The notes beneath the pieces are model-generated. The model did no database searches. It saw only the letters and a list, made by a program, of their open reading frames with translations, and was not told the origin of the DNA. A stretch of 33,315 nt of DNA, taken from NCBI GenBank assembly GCA_023129165.1, contig JAGMCL010000048.1, forward strand, positions 1 through 33,315, read 5' to 3'. A program made the translations under genes and the position numbers. Numbering within the stretch: position 1 is the first letter of the stretch; every line of letters begins with the position of its first letter. This document shows, piece after piece, positions 19,899 to 29,400 of the stretch. The stretch is from Caldifarciminota bacterium. GTDB taxonomy: Bacteria > Hydrothermota > UBA3073.

Positions 19899-21275
19899 CT
19901 ACTTTCCTTTGATAAGGGCACAGAAAGGTATTTCAAGAACAGGTTGTCTTTCGTCGTTTGTCCTAACCTCTATTACTCCTTTTATTGCTCCCTCTTTTCG
20001 TGAACAAAGTGCTGATATAAGCTCATATTTCTTGCCTTCCTCCAGTTCCTTTACTTCCACTTTCGCAGATTCCGAACTGCTTTTGACTGAAATAATCCTT
20101 AAGTCCTCTCTTTCTGACTTTATCTCAACTCGAAACTCCTTTCGCTCTCCTGGTTTTACAATCCCAAAGAATATCCTTGGCGGGAAAACCTCTATCTCTC
20201 CTTTTATCTCCCCCTCTATTGGTATTTCAAGAACAGGCTTTGTTTTATTGTTTGTGTGGATTATTAGTTTCTCATTAAAGCTTCCTATCCCTATCTTAGA
20301 AGGTTTCAAAGTCACAGATATTCCTATCCTTTCAACTTTCTCAGAAGACACAGGTATAATTTCGGTTTTAAGATATTTCGATGTTATTTCAACCTTCTCT
20401 ATCCTGAGATTTCCTTAACCTGGGTCTACAACATAGAGTAACTTTTCTCTCGGTTTTTCTCCCCTTACCTCTCCAAAATATAGCCTATCAGGAATAGCAA
20501 TAGGTGATGCCACAACTATCCCTGTAACTGTTAAGATGACCTCAGGCTCATCAGGATCGTTCGAGCTAACAAAGACACTTTCGCTTACCCTTCCTCTTTT
20601 ATAGCCTGTGTTAAAGTTTACTCCTATCTCAGCGGATTCTCCGGGTTTCAATATATCCTTTGAAAGCGAAGCGGCAGTGCAGCAGCGTAATGTTTCGAGT
20701 TTTACCTCAAGTGGTTTCTCACCTCTGTTGCAGAGTTTAAAGGCATGAGAAACATCATGGTTTTGAGTAGTTTCTCCAAAATCGTAGAGTTTTTCAATAA
20801 AATATATGTCAGGGGCACTTCCTTCTTTCTCTTCTTTCGATATAATGAGAGCATTACCTGTGAAGATTTTCTGGAAATCATTCTCTTCAATGATTTCTGG
20901 TGACCAAGGAGGGTCAATGATTCTTATCTTGCCGTTTGAAAAACTTTCAATGACAAGAAAATGGTTTATTCTGTCCTTTTTAACGAAAGCAATTACAAGT
21001 TTCTTTTGCTTTAACTCTTTCTCAAGCTCATTGAGAGATATCTTGACACCCACTGCATCAAGCCCTTTAGCCTTTGCAGCCTGATAGAGACTATACATAG
21101 AAGTTCCCGATGTATCTTGGCTTGAGAATTTAGAGAATTCCTCTGGAGTTGCTTCTATCCCAAACAACTTGCAGATGAGAGACAAACACAGTGAACCACA
21201 TCCATACTCATATTCAGAGTGGATATGAGCATTAGAAGTAAATGTCATTAACAGTACGACGAGAAAAGTCCTCAT
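19899..21275 (-). pseudogene. Exported C39-like peptidase with DUF1573 domains, interrupted by TAA
   Basis: A signal peptide (M-R-T-F-L-V-V-L-L-M-T-F-T-S-N-A, start ATG at 21275) is followed by a C39-type papain-fold domain: E-Y-G-C-G-S-L-C with candidate catalytic Cys, N-H-F-L-V-I-E with His, I-I-D-P-P with Asp. Repeated DUF1573/Ig-like domains follow (F-G-E...H-A-F-K-L-C-N-R-G-E-K-P-L). At 20415-20417 a TAA stops the frame after V-V-D-P-G. The same frame continues at once with G-N-L-R-I-E-K-V-E-I-T-S-K-Y-L and three more beta domains down to 19899, so one base change split a roughly 458-codon gene. The Gln expected before the Cys in C39 peptidases is not evident. It could still yield a truncated protein. 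It is the last member of the exported-protein cluster. Confidence 0.78.
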
Positions 21276-21363
21276 TTCTGAATTAGGTATACCTTGGGAA
21301 ATCAAGGGCGAGGCGGACTTAAACTTTGAGAAGGATGGTAAAGAAAGGATACCGTTAATCCGG

Positions 21364-21536
21364 TTAATCGACTCTCATTCCAATTATCGTATCAAACCAC
21401 TTTAAACCTTCGAGAAGTTTAGTACAAAAGATGCTATCAGGGACATCCGCATTAATTTTAAATTCGTCATGCAAGTAAGTTATCATCTTGACTCAATTTT
21501 CCATTCTTCCCCTTCTTTGTAGAATACTTCCTCATG
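21364..21536 (-). pseudogene. Frameshifted tail of a second LolA-like gene
   Basis: Directly after the stop of the LolA-like gene, one frame reads H-E-E-V-F-Y-K-E-G-E-E-W-K-I-E-S-R then stop. Starting one base off, the next frame (ATG at 21486) reads M-I-T-Y-L-H-D-E-F-K-I-N-A-D-V-P-D-S-I-F and ends at TAA 21366-21364. This aligns with the intact neighbour's end (D-D-F-L-I-N-V-T-L-P-D-T-L-F...D-T-R-T-G-I-G). It is a remnant of a tandem paralogue whose 5' part is lost. The rest of 21276-21537 shows nothing else. Confidence 0.6.
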
Positions 21537-21537
21537 C

Positions 21538-22527
21538 TTACTTAGATTTCCAGCGAAAGCCGATGCCTGTTCGAGTATCAGATATATGCTGTCCGTCAAC
21601 AAAACGGATATTGAAAAGCGTGTCAGGCAAGGTAACATTTATGAGGAAGTCATCTTCACACCACATTCTGGTCACATAGTACAGGTGGCTCGTTTGCTTG
21701 TCACCCTTGTTCCCTACATAAGAGTGAATCTCCGCGCTTTTTGGAAACCAAATATCTTGGCTTAAAAGAGAATACTCTATGTCATGGCAAGTCATAATAG
21801 CCATGGGTTTGCTAGGTAGTGCATAAGAGAGACCCTCATAAATGATCCGCGATGGGAGAAAGTTCCGCTGTGGATTTAGCCATAGCGTGATAGTGTAAGA
21901 AGAATCCTGAACATTGGTAGCCCTCACAACTGTATGAGTGATACCCGCAATCGTATCTGGGGAGAGAACTCGAACATCAAACTGCCCTGAGTGACCTGTT
22001 GTAAAGAGGTCTGATAATAAGATACCATCCTCGGTTCGATCAAAACCCCAACGCCGCGGATCATATCTTGGGTCATATCTCACTTCATCCATTGAGGCAT
22101 AGATTTGGGCATGAGGTGGAATCTCGTAATTTTTTCCACGCTCTAAAATCTGTGTTACAACCTTCTCACCATCAAACGCATTTTGAGTTTTCCAGATAAG
22201 ATCTTCTACTATCAAATATTCCTCATCCCATCGGTATCGGTGTCCGTCAGACGCGAAGAAAACATGCACAGTATCCTGGAACGATTGAATTCTTATTATT
22301 CCACCTGTCAGAGTTTCCTGAGGAGATGTATCTATCACAAGTGCCTTATAGAATTCTGTATATTCAGTTACAATAGTTAAGTGTCCTACCATAGTTTGTA
22401 CGATCTTTCCATTCATTTCAACCAACTCAGCAATATCCTCAAGAGTTTGGGAGTATGCAACATGTAATTCCCCAGAAAGGATGCTGAACACAATAGCCCA
22501 AAATAGAGCCGAGTATCTCATAAACAT
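21538..22527 (-). CDS. Exported LolA-like-fold protein
   Basis: This 329-residue protein has a signal peptide (about 1-26, ending A-Y-S-Q). The mature chain begins with a helix (T-L-E-D-I-A-E-L-V-E-M-N-G-K-I-V-Q-T-M) followed by a long run of antiparallel beta strands. That is the layout of LolA/LppX and of outer-membrane lipoprotein-sorting-like proteins. It ends in the strand block D-F-L-I-N-V-T-L-P-D-T-L-F. Such proteins bind lipids or lipoprotein acyl chains, but many exported homologues have unknown roles. A strong GAGGAGG ribosome site precedes the ATG at 22527. The gene follows the Cys-rich protein gene by 25 bp. A broken paralogue tail abuts its 3' end. Confidence 0.62.
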   Translation of the reverse strand: MFMRYSALFWAIVFSILSGELHVAYSQTLEDIAELVEMNGKIVQTMVGHLTIVTEYTEFYKALVIDTSPQETLTGGIIRIQSFQDTVHVFFASDGHRYRWDEEYLIVEDLIWKTQNAFDGEKVVTQILERGKNYEIPPHAQIYASMDEVRYDPRYDPRRWGFDRTEDGILLSDLFTTGHSGQFDVRVLSPDTIAGITHTVVRATNVQDSSYTITLWLNPQRNFLPSRIIYEGLSYALPSKPMAIMTCHDIEYSLLSQDIWFPKSAEIHSYVGNKGDKQTSHLYYVTRMWCEDDFLINVTLPDTLFNIRFVDGQHISDTRTGIGFRWKSK

Positions 22528-22552
22528 AGTTGCCTCCTCTCATTTACAATAA

Positions 22553-22945
22553 TTATTCTGTTTCATAACACATTGGTTCATAGTACCACACCTGTTCCTT
22601 CAACCCGTGGCAGTCCTGTAACCAGTAATAATTGACCCTACAAAAAAGGTGGAGTCCAGCGTAAAAACAACTTTTTTCTGCCCAAAAATCTTTCTCACAC
22701 CTAACAATGTCATATTTAGTAACCTCGTACCATTCCCCGAAGCGTTTCTGACACCCGTTGATCATACACGGCTCGTGTAAGTAGTTAGATATCCAAATAC
22801 AATCTTTGCCCCAATTACTCCAACTACCTTTCAATTCGATCATTTGCACAGAAGTTAGAACTTGTGTGCTCTCTCGATTTGAAAGGGTATCATTAGCGGA
22901 AAAGTGCAAGAACACACAGGCCGTATACATACATACTAATCTCAA
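22553..22945 (-). CDS. Exported cysteine-rich small protein
   Basis: This is a 130-residue protein from a TTG at 22945. The ATG at 22963 directly follows the TAA of the upstream gene, but the strong ribosome site AAAGGAGGG lies inside its first codons and is correctly spaced (6 bases) for the TTG. The N-terminus M-R-L-V-C-M-Y-T-A-C-V-F-L-H-F-S-A is a signal peptide. The mature part has eight Cys and many Trp/Tyr (S-W-S-N-W-G-K-D-C, H-E-P-C-M-I-N-G-C, V-R-C-E-K-D, W-L-Q-D-C-H-G), which points to a disulfide-bonded exported protein. I do not recognise a family. It sits between the LVIVD/TPR and LolA-like genes, with a C39-type peptidase gene further down, so processing of this protein by that peptidase is an open idea. 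Confidence 0.65.
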   Translation of the reverse strand: MRLVCMYTACVFLHFSANDTLSNRESTQVLTSVQMIELKGSWSNWGKDCIWISNYLHEPCMINGCQKRFGEWYEVTKYDIVRCEKDFWAEKSCFYAGLHLFCRVNYYWLQDCHGLKEQVWYYEPMCYETE

Positions 22946-22963
22946 CGTTGCCCTCCTTTCCAT

Positions 22964-25156
22964 TTAATGAATTTTAGAAGTTTCCTTTTGTATAAAATTT
23001 ATCTTATCTTCGACCCGGGAGGCTTCAAAATAATCGGGAAAATTATCAATTACTTTTTGGAAATACTCTATCGCTTTCTCATATTCACCCAAGCGGTAGT
23101 AACAATCGGCTATGAAATAGTAAAGATCGGGGTCGTCGAAGAAAAAGTCTGGGAATTTCTCAGTTACCTTTTCCCATACTTTTATAGGGTTTCTAAAATA
23201 ACCTTCCATTACTTCTTTCCACACTTTCACAGGGTTTCTGAAATAGTCTTCACCAAGGAGGAGGGGCAAGCGAGTACTGTTTCTGTTATAATACTTCTCT
23301 TCTATCCAATCTATCATCGGGCCAAACATCGGGTGTTCAGAGTAATTGGCTATCAAGTCATCCACTGCTTCCTCTACCTCGGCATCTTTTCCTTCATCAA
23401 TATATGAAAATATAAGGTTCTTTCGTAACCTCCATTGTGATTTTTCAGCAAAGTCACTCTCAGGATGTTTTTGTATAATATCATTGTAAATTCTATTTGC
23501 CTTTTCATAATTCTCCATAATACCTTTTATAGAGGCAATGTCGTCCCACTGGCAGGCAATCTCATAGACCGCTCCAATTAAATCTGGATGTCGAGAGAAA
23601 TCAGCAATCAATTTATCAAGAGCAGTCTGGGCTTCATTCTCTTTCCCTGAACGGATATACAATGTTATAAGCCATTGCCATACCTTCAAGGCATAGGTTG
23701 TTCCTTCACAACCACCAATTGCCCTGAGGTAAATTTCCTCAGCCTTTTCGATCTGACGATTCTGGATATGCCATTCTGCAAGCTTATGTAGTGTAGCAAG
23801 TGGCAGAAAAACTTCTGAGAAACGGTTAATGGCTTCCTCATACACCTCCATTGCCCGTTGGAATCTGCCGTTCTGAAAGTGCCACTCTACAAGTTTCCCC
23901 ATTGCCTTAAGTGAAATGGCAGGATAGCGCTCTGTTATCTCCATGATTTTACGCTCATAATCAGCCTCCGTCGGTGGATGTTCCTGGGGCTGTCCAATAT
24001 CAATCACCCAAAAAGAGCTTTCCTCAATAACACAGGCATACTTATCACTTACCCCTATTGCCTTACCCCTCCCAACGATTGGATAAGGTCCCACCTCCGC
24101 AGGATTTAAAGGATCACTTATATCTACCACCCTGAAGTCAAAGTTATCGTAAGGAATATAAACATAATCCCCCACAACCTCTATCTTCCAGACCTCCCCA
24201 CCACCATATTTTTTCCAAATCTCTTCGCCACCCTCTACCCTGTAAACTCCCACCTCCACTGGATGGATAGGGTCTCTTACATCCAGTATCCGCAGACCAG
24301 CCTGGTTATCTCCAAGATAGGCATAATTCCCGCAAACCTCTATCCCACGAGCCCAATCATAGGTCCCTTCAGGGTAACGAGGTTGGGTCACACAATCGCA
24401 GCAGAAACTCACCCCCTTGGGACTTTTGGGATCGCTCACATCCACTATCACCAAACCATGATTCCCTGCCGCACAATAGGCCAGATTCCCAAAGACCTTG
24501 ACATCGTGAAACTCCGCCCTCTCTGAGCTTATATCCTGAACAGTGTTGTACTGTGAAAGCCTCTGTGGTGAAGAAGAGTTTGTGACATCATAGATGCTCA
24601 GACCATTCCAGGCATCTGCAACATAGCAATAATTGCCGGTGACATATAATCCCCGACTCTCACTTTTTTCGTCATAATGTGAACCAACCGGAACAGGATG
24701 GGCAGGGTCTGTTATATCGTAAATCTGCAAACCGCACCCATAAGCAGCAATATAAAGATGATTTCCTGCAACCTCCGCTCCCCAGGCCTCAGGGGTTAGG
24801 TTTCGAGGATTAGGGATCTCAAGGCTTCCAACCACTGAGGGGTTAGCTGGGTCAGATATACTTATTATCCACACTAAAGGGGCATTTTTGCCCTTGGCAG
24901 GAACATAGGCGTAATTCCCATCAGGGGAAAAGGCTACATCCCAGGCTTTCTCCATCCCTGCAATCTCACCTGTTATGGCAACAAGCTCCAAACCTGCTTC
25001 AGTCTCCAGGGTCACCCTCAGGGTATCCGGGTCTCCCGCAAATAAATCCTCATCTTTGGTGTTAGGATTCCTTTCATCCTTGTGACTGCTGGCAAAGACA
25101 GAAAAGGCCAAGAAGACTATTATTAAAAATACTGATAAGTATCTCAATTGTCTCAT
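22964..25156 (-). CDS. Exported LVIVD-propeller and TPR protein
   Basis: This 730-residue protein has a signal peptide (about 1-22). Seven LVIVD-type blades lie within residues 55-390, for example L-Q-I-Y-D-I-T-D-P-A-H-P, L-V-I-V-D-V-S-D-P-K-S-P, L-R-I-L-D-V-R-D-P-I-H-P and F-R-V-V-D-I-S-D-P-L-N-P, enough for one closed propeller. From about 395 to the end are TPR units, the clearest near the C-terminus (Y-Y-R-L-G-E-Y-E-K-A-I-E-Y-F-Q-K-V-I). A 15-residue segment Y-F-R-N-P-V/I-K-V-W is duplicated in tandem. Such proteins are surface or periplasmic scaffolds; no enzyme is visible. GGAGGG precedes the ATG at 25156. It follows the T9SS-like gene by 30 bp and its TAA touches the next frame. Confidence 0.82.
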   Translation of the reverse strand: MRQLRYLSVFLIIVFLAFSVFASSHKDERNPNTKDEDLFAGDPDTLRVTLETEAGLELVAITGEIAGMEKAWDVAFSPDGNYAYVPAKGKNAPLVWIISISDPANPSVVGSLEIPNPRNLTPEAWGAEVAGNHLYIAAYGCGLQIYDITDPAHPVPVGSHYDEKSESRGLYVTGNYCYVADAWNGLSIYDVTNSSSPQRLSQYNTVQDISSERAEFHDVKVFGNLAYCAAGNHGLVIVDVSDPKSPKGVSFCCDCVTQPRYPEGTYDWARGIEVCGNYAYLGDNQAGLRILDVRDPIHPVEVGVYRVEGGEEIWKKYGGGEVWKIEVVGDYVYIPYDNFDFRVVDISDPLNPAEVGPYPIVGRGKAIGVSDKYACVIEESSFWVIDIGQPQEHPPTEADYERKIMEITERYPAISLKAMGKLVEWHFQNGRFQRAMEVYEEAINRFSEVFLPLATLHKLAEWHIQNRQIEKAEEIYLRAIGGCEGTTYALKVWQWLITLYIRSGKENEAQTALDKLIADFSRHPDLIGAVYEIACQWDDIASIKGIMENYEKANRIYNDIIQKHPESDFAEKSQWRLRKNLIFSYIDEGKDAEVEEAVDDLIANYSEHPMFGPMIDWIEEKYYNRNSTRLPLLLGEDYFRNPVKVWKEVMEGYFRNPIKVWEKVTEKFPDFFFDDPDLYYFIADCYYRLGEYEKAIEYFQKVIDNFPDYFEASRVEDKINFIQKETSKIH

Positions 25157-25186
25157 TTTTAACCCTCCTGAATTAGAGTTACGGGT

Positions 25187-25891
25187 TTACTTTGTCAAGG
25201 TCAGCTTTTTGACCTGGATAAAATCCCCGCTTTCTAAAACATAAAAGTATGTTCCAGAGGCTACCAATCCCCCACTGTTGTCCTTTCCATCACAGGTCAC
25301 TGAATACCTACCAGCAGCCTTTTTCCCATTGACCAGAGTTCTTACCTCCTGACCCAATAAGTTGAACATCTTAAGTGTGACCATTCGGGTATTAACAGGA
25401 ACATCATATTTTATGGTGGTCCGACAATTGGACGGATTGGGATAATTCTGGTACAGGGCATAGCGGGTGGGCAAATTATCAGCCACTTGTATCATAATGG
25501 GAAAGGACCAACTATGACCGACAGCATCCCGAAACTTCAAGGTAAGATTCGTCAGTCCACAGGATTCTTCGAATTTTTCAGTACAATCCTCTTTAACCAC
25601 GAAGTTCAAACCCACCTCCAGCGGCTGGCCCTGATTCTGTGCCGGCACCCTGGAAACCTGAGCCTCGTCTTCTAACCGCAACCAATTTATATCATCTGGC
25701 TTATCTATACTAACTTTCAGGGAGAGAAGCTCGAAACGAGTGCTGTTCACAATTTGTAAGATTAAGGTATTGGAACCGGGCTTGAACTGAAACAGAGGAG
25801 GCTCCTCGGCCCAAAGGGATGCAATGAAAGAACAACCTATGAGGAGTAAAATCAAGGTGATTAAGAGATAATTCATTCTCTTTTTAACCAT
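25187..25891 (-). CDS. Secreted protein with T9SS type A-like C-terminal sorting domain
   Basis: This 234-residue protein has a signal peptide (about 1-28; a Cys at I-G-C could alternatively mark a lipoprotein). A beta-sandwich region of about 120 residues follows. The C-terminal domain starts A-L-Y-Q-N-Y-P-N-P-S-N and runs through V-T-L-K-M-F-N-L-L-G-Q-E-V-R-T-L to S-G-T-Y-F-Y-V-L and a short basic end. This is the FlgD-like/Por sorting domain used by type IX secretion in the FCB group, with S in place of the common F in N-P-F-N. It should be secreted or surface-attached if the organism has the system. The ribosome site AAGGAGGTGA is near-perfect. A full-consensus promoter 40 bp upstream makes it the first gene of the cluster. 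Confidence 0.85.
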   Translation of the reverse strand: MVKKRMNYLLITLILLLIGCSFIASLWAEEPPLFQFKPGSNTLILQIVNSTRFELLSLKVSIDKPDDINWLRLEDEAQVSRVPAQNQGQPLEVGLNFVVKEDCTEKFEESCGLTNLTLKFRDAVGHSWSFPIMIQVADNLPTRYALYQNYPNPSNCRTTIKYDVPVNTRMVTLKMFNLLGQEVRTLVNGKKAAGRYSVTCDGKDNSGGLVASGTYFYVLESGDFIQVKKLTLTK

Positions 25892-25929
25892 TCTCTCTCA
25901 CCTCCTTAAAATTCGCTACTTATATATAA

Positions 25930-25958
25930 ATTATACTACATTTTTCTCCATTTGTCAA
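25930..25958 (-). promoter_or_regulatory. Promoter of the exported-protein operon
   Basis: On the minus strand TTGACA (25958-25953), a 17-bp spacer and TATAAT (25935-25930), full consensus. The predicted start is near 25923, a 32-base leader with the ribosome site AAGGAGGTGA. Confidence 0.88.
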
Positions 25959-26234
25959 TTAATTTTTTAGAGAGCTCTGAAAAACTTTTTGAGATAAGAC
26001 AATGAGAAAACTTCAGGAATGTTAAGGGTCTTTCTTTATGGGGAAATTAGAAAGGAAATTAATCTCCAATCAGGCAAAAGGGTATCCTCAAAGACCGGTT
26101 ATTTGCCTAGGAAGAGCAATTTTTTCTTGACCGTATAGGAAACTATACATTAACAGGGATCTAAAAAGATCAAAACAAATTTTTGATTGATTTTTATTTG
26201 TATTTTCTGCGTTCATCTGCGTCCAAATTTTTTC
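25959..26234. other. Spacer between divergent promoters, no gene seen
   Basis: It holds a perfect small palindrome GTATAG-GAAA-CTATAC (26133-26148), which could be an operator, and the pair TTCTGCG/ATCTGCG (26205-26224). That pair is of the kind seen in dispersed CTGCGT/CTGTGG intergenic repeats and sits directly before the GH38 promoter. Nothing else was recognised. Confidence 0.5.
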
Positions 26235-26263
26235 TTGACATTGATGTGGATATAGTGTATAAT
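26235..26263 (+). promoter_or_regulatory. Promoter of the GH38-importer operon
   Basis: TTGACA (26235-26240), a 17-bp spacer and TATAAT (26258-26263), full consensus. The predicted start is near 26270, giving a 160-base leader before the GH38 ATG. The leader contains a 34-codon frame. Confidence 0.88.
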
Positions 26264-26303
26264 CTGTAGAATTCTCAATGCACCCCTTGTGATTTATCTA
26301 ATT

Positions 26304-26408
26304 ATGGATAAGGAGGAGTTAGACCGAGAGCTAAAAGAGGGCAATAATGCATTAAGTGAGCTACAAAGAACATATCTTGAGGAAGGCTGTCGCTATAGTT
26401 TTAATTAA
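26304..26408 (+). CDS. Possible 34-residue leader peptide or small protein
   Basis: An ATG at 26304 opens 34 codons to TAA 26406-26408 in the GH38 leader. The product is acidic and helical (M-D-K-E-E-L-D-R-E-L-K-E-G-N-N-A-L-S-E-L). There is no ribosome site before it; an AAGGAGGAG lies just inside the frame and fits no good start. The clean, protein-like composition suggests a real or decayed gene fragment. No family was recognised. Confidence 0.3.
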   Translation: MDKEELDRELKEGNNALSELQRTYLEEGCRYSFN

Positions 26409-26429
26409 AAAATATCCAGGGAAGGTTAT

Positions 26430-29400
26430 ATGCACATTACTGCTCATATTATTTCTCATACACATTGGGACCGTGAATGGTTTTTGTCCAATAAATATAC
26501 TGATAAATGGTTAATTCCTTTTTTCAACTCCTTATTCAATTTGATGAATAAATATCCTGATTATTGTTTTGTTTTAGATGGTCAAATTTTAATGATAGAG
26601 GATTATTTGCAGCAACTTTCAAAAATTGAAAAAATAGAAGCAAAAAAGAAGTTTAAAAAATATGTCAGACAATCGAGATTGCTAATTGGTCCTTACTATC
26701 TTCAGCCAGATTGGCGTTTGGTTAGCGGAGAATCTTTGTTGCGTAATATCATTATTGGCCATCAAATGGCTCAAAAATTAGGTAAAGTAATGAAGGTTGG
26801 GTGGCTATTGGATAACTTTGGTCAAATTTCCCAGGCTCCACAAATACATAAAGGGTTTGATATTGATGGGGTATATTTATGGCGAGGAATAGAAGTAACT
26901 CCTGGGCATTTTCACTCAGAGTATTGCTGGGAATCACCTGATGGCTCACAAGTTACATCTGTTTATTTGCTGAATAGTTACAGGAATGCTATGCGCTTGG
27001 CAGAGAACTCTGATATTGCTCAGGAAAGAATCGTGAGCGAAGTTAGAAAATTATCCTGCTTTGCTACAACGAATAACATTTTACTTATGAATGGTTACGA
27101 TCAGGAAATGGTGCCCGATGATGTTCTTCCATTAATAAGAAAGGTCAATGCAGACCTAAAAGACATTCAGCTACTTCAAACGACTCCTGAAAAATATTTA
27201 AAAGCTATTCAGAAAGAGAATCCATCACTGCTAACTTTAAAAGGTACTCAAAACAACGGTCGGTACATATCCGTATTTCCTGGAACGCTTTCTACCCGTA
27301 TGTATCTCAAACAAATGAATAGACAATGTGAAAATCAACTGATAAAATGGGCAGAACCGATGTCCAGTTTATTATGGGCTTTTGGGGGTGAATATCCCCA
27401 ACAATTAATGGATTTTGTCTGGAAAAAGTTACTTAAAAATCATCCACACGATAATATTTGTGGAGTCAGTATTGACGATGTACATAGTGATATGGAAGTT
27501 AGATTCAAACAGAGTCAAGAAGCGTCTAATAAAATAATCAACAAGACCTTAAAAACAATAAGCGACAATATTAACACTCAACACGACCGAAACTTAGTTG
27601 TTTTCAACCCTTCCTCCTGGAAAAGAGACGGGATAGTTAAAGCTGCTCTGAAAGTCAAAGATGATTTTTCTATCTGTGAGGTTGATACAAACAAGCCTAT
27701 CCCGTATCAAATTGGCAGGCAAAGAGGAGAATTGACAGATGTTTACTTTTTTGTCAGTTCGGTTCCAGCGATAGGCTATAAAACCCATTATATTCATAAT
27801 GAACAAGTCGATGTGTCTTTGCCGGGTATGGTGAAGGTTTCTCTCAAAGATTATACAATGGAGAATAAACATATTAAAGTTAAGATTAAGAGCAATGGCA
27901 GCATAATTGTAATCGATAAAGAAACAGGGTGCCAGTATAACGCAATCGCCTATTTTGAAGATGGAGCAGATAGTGGCGATACCTACAATTATTCATTTCC
28001 TCCTGAAGATACAATAATTACAAGTTTAGATTCCAAAGCCCGTATCACTTTGATTGAACAAGGGCCTTTAGTGGTAATGTTTAAAATAGAATTATCAATG
28101 GATATTCCCATAGCATTGGTTAAAAATCGAAAACGACGCAGTAAGATAACTCGTCGATTTCCCATCGTTACTTTCGTTAGTCTGGAAGCTAATTCACCAC
28201 GTGTGGATTTTCATACCAGACTAAAAAATGTGACCAAAGATCATAGGTTAAGAGTAGTATTTCCGACTTTTGCAGGCGCAAAGTATTCTACCTCTGACAG
28301 ACCATTTGATGTTGTTGATAGTCCCATTTCATTTTCCCCTTATCCAACACGGCTTCCAGATAATATTAAGCAAATAATGATTGGAGCACGGGAATCTGTA
28401 CCAGTAACCACGCTACCATTGAATTCTTTTGTTTATCTTAATAATGATAAAAGAGGAGCAGGGCTTATCACTCTGGGTCTATCCGAATACGAAATTATAG
28501 ATGAACACAAAATTGCTCTTGCTTTATTCCGGTCGATAGGATGGCTGGCAAGGGATGATTTGCTTACTAGAGTGGGCGATGCTGGTCCCATGATATTTAC
28601 TCCAGAAGCTCAATGTTTGCGATATTTCGATTTTTATTATTCTTTTATGCCTTACCATGACAAGACAATCGGTTTTTTGTTCAAGCAGGCAGAGCTATTT
28701 AACACGAGTTTAAAAGCAGTGTTCACTGGCAAACATAGAGGTAGCCTGGAAAATAAAAAGGGTCTGCTCTGGTCAGAATCGGACAATGATGGTTTAGTTA
28801 TCAGTGCAGTAAAAAAGGGAGAAAATGAAGACAAACTGATCATCAGACTCTTTAATCCGTTAGAGCAGGAAGTAAGAGGTGTATTGACATTTAATGGGAA
28901 AATTCAACATGCAGAAATAAACAATCTGAATGAAGAGCTTAAAGATGAATCGTCAACAAAGGATAATTCTATTTTTCTTAAAGTACCACCCAAAAAGATA
29001 GTAACTTTAGGAATAAAATTTAAACAAAGAAACCTTATTAAAAATATATCTTCTTCTAAAACAAAAATACTTTTCCCTCTCAATTATGAAAAAGAAGATT
29101 TTGTAGATGTAGATATACCCAATATTGTGACAAAAGATGATATAAAACGAGAACAACAAAGAGCTGATCAATTACAAAAAAAGCTTTCTCGCAGTCAAAA
29201 TAAGATGGAGAAAATAGAGAAAGAAATATTATCAAACAAAAACAAACGAAGATTAGCAAAATTTAAAAGGGAAAAAATCAGGATATGGGGGGTTGTAACG
29301 GCTCTTTCCAGAGCTGAATTAGAAGCGAGACTGTCACTGATACTTACTCAAAAAAAATATATTGAGTTATATGAATCTGATTATCAAAAGAAGAATGGCA

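Noticed and set aside
19759-20418. 219-codon plus-strand frame opposite the DUF1573 domains
   Set aside because: It is the antisense shadow of the minus-strand DUF1573 gene, very rich in Ser, Phe and Ile, and starts within the transposase relic.
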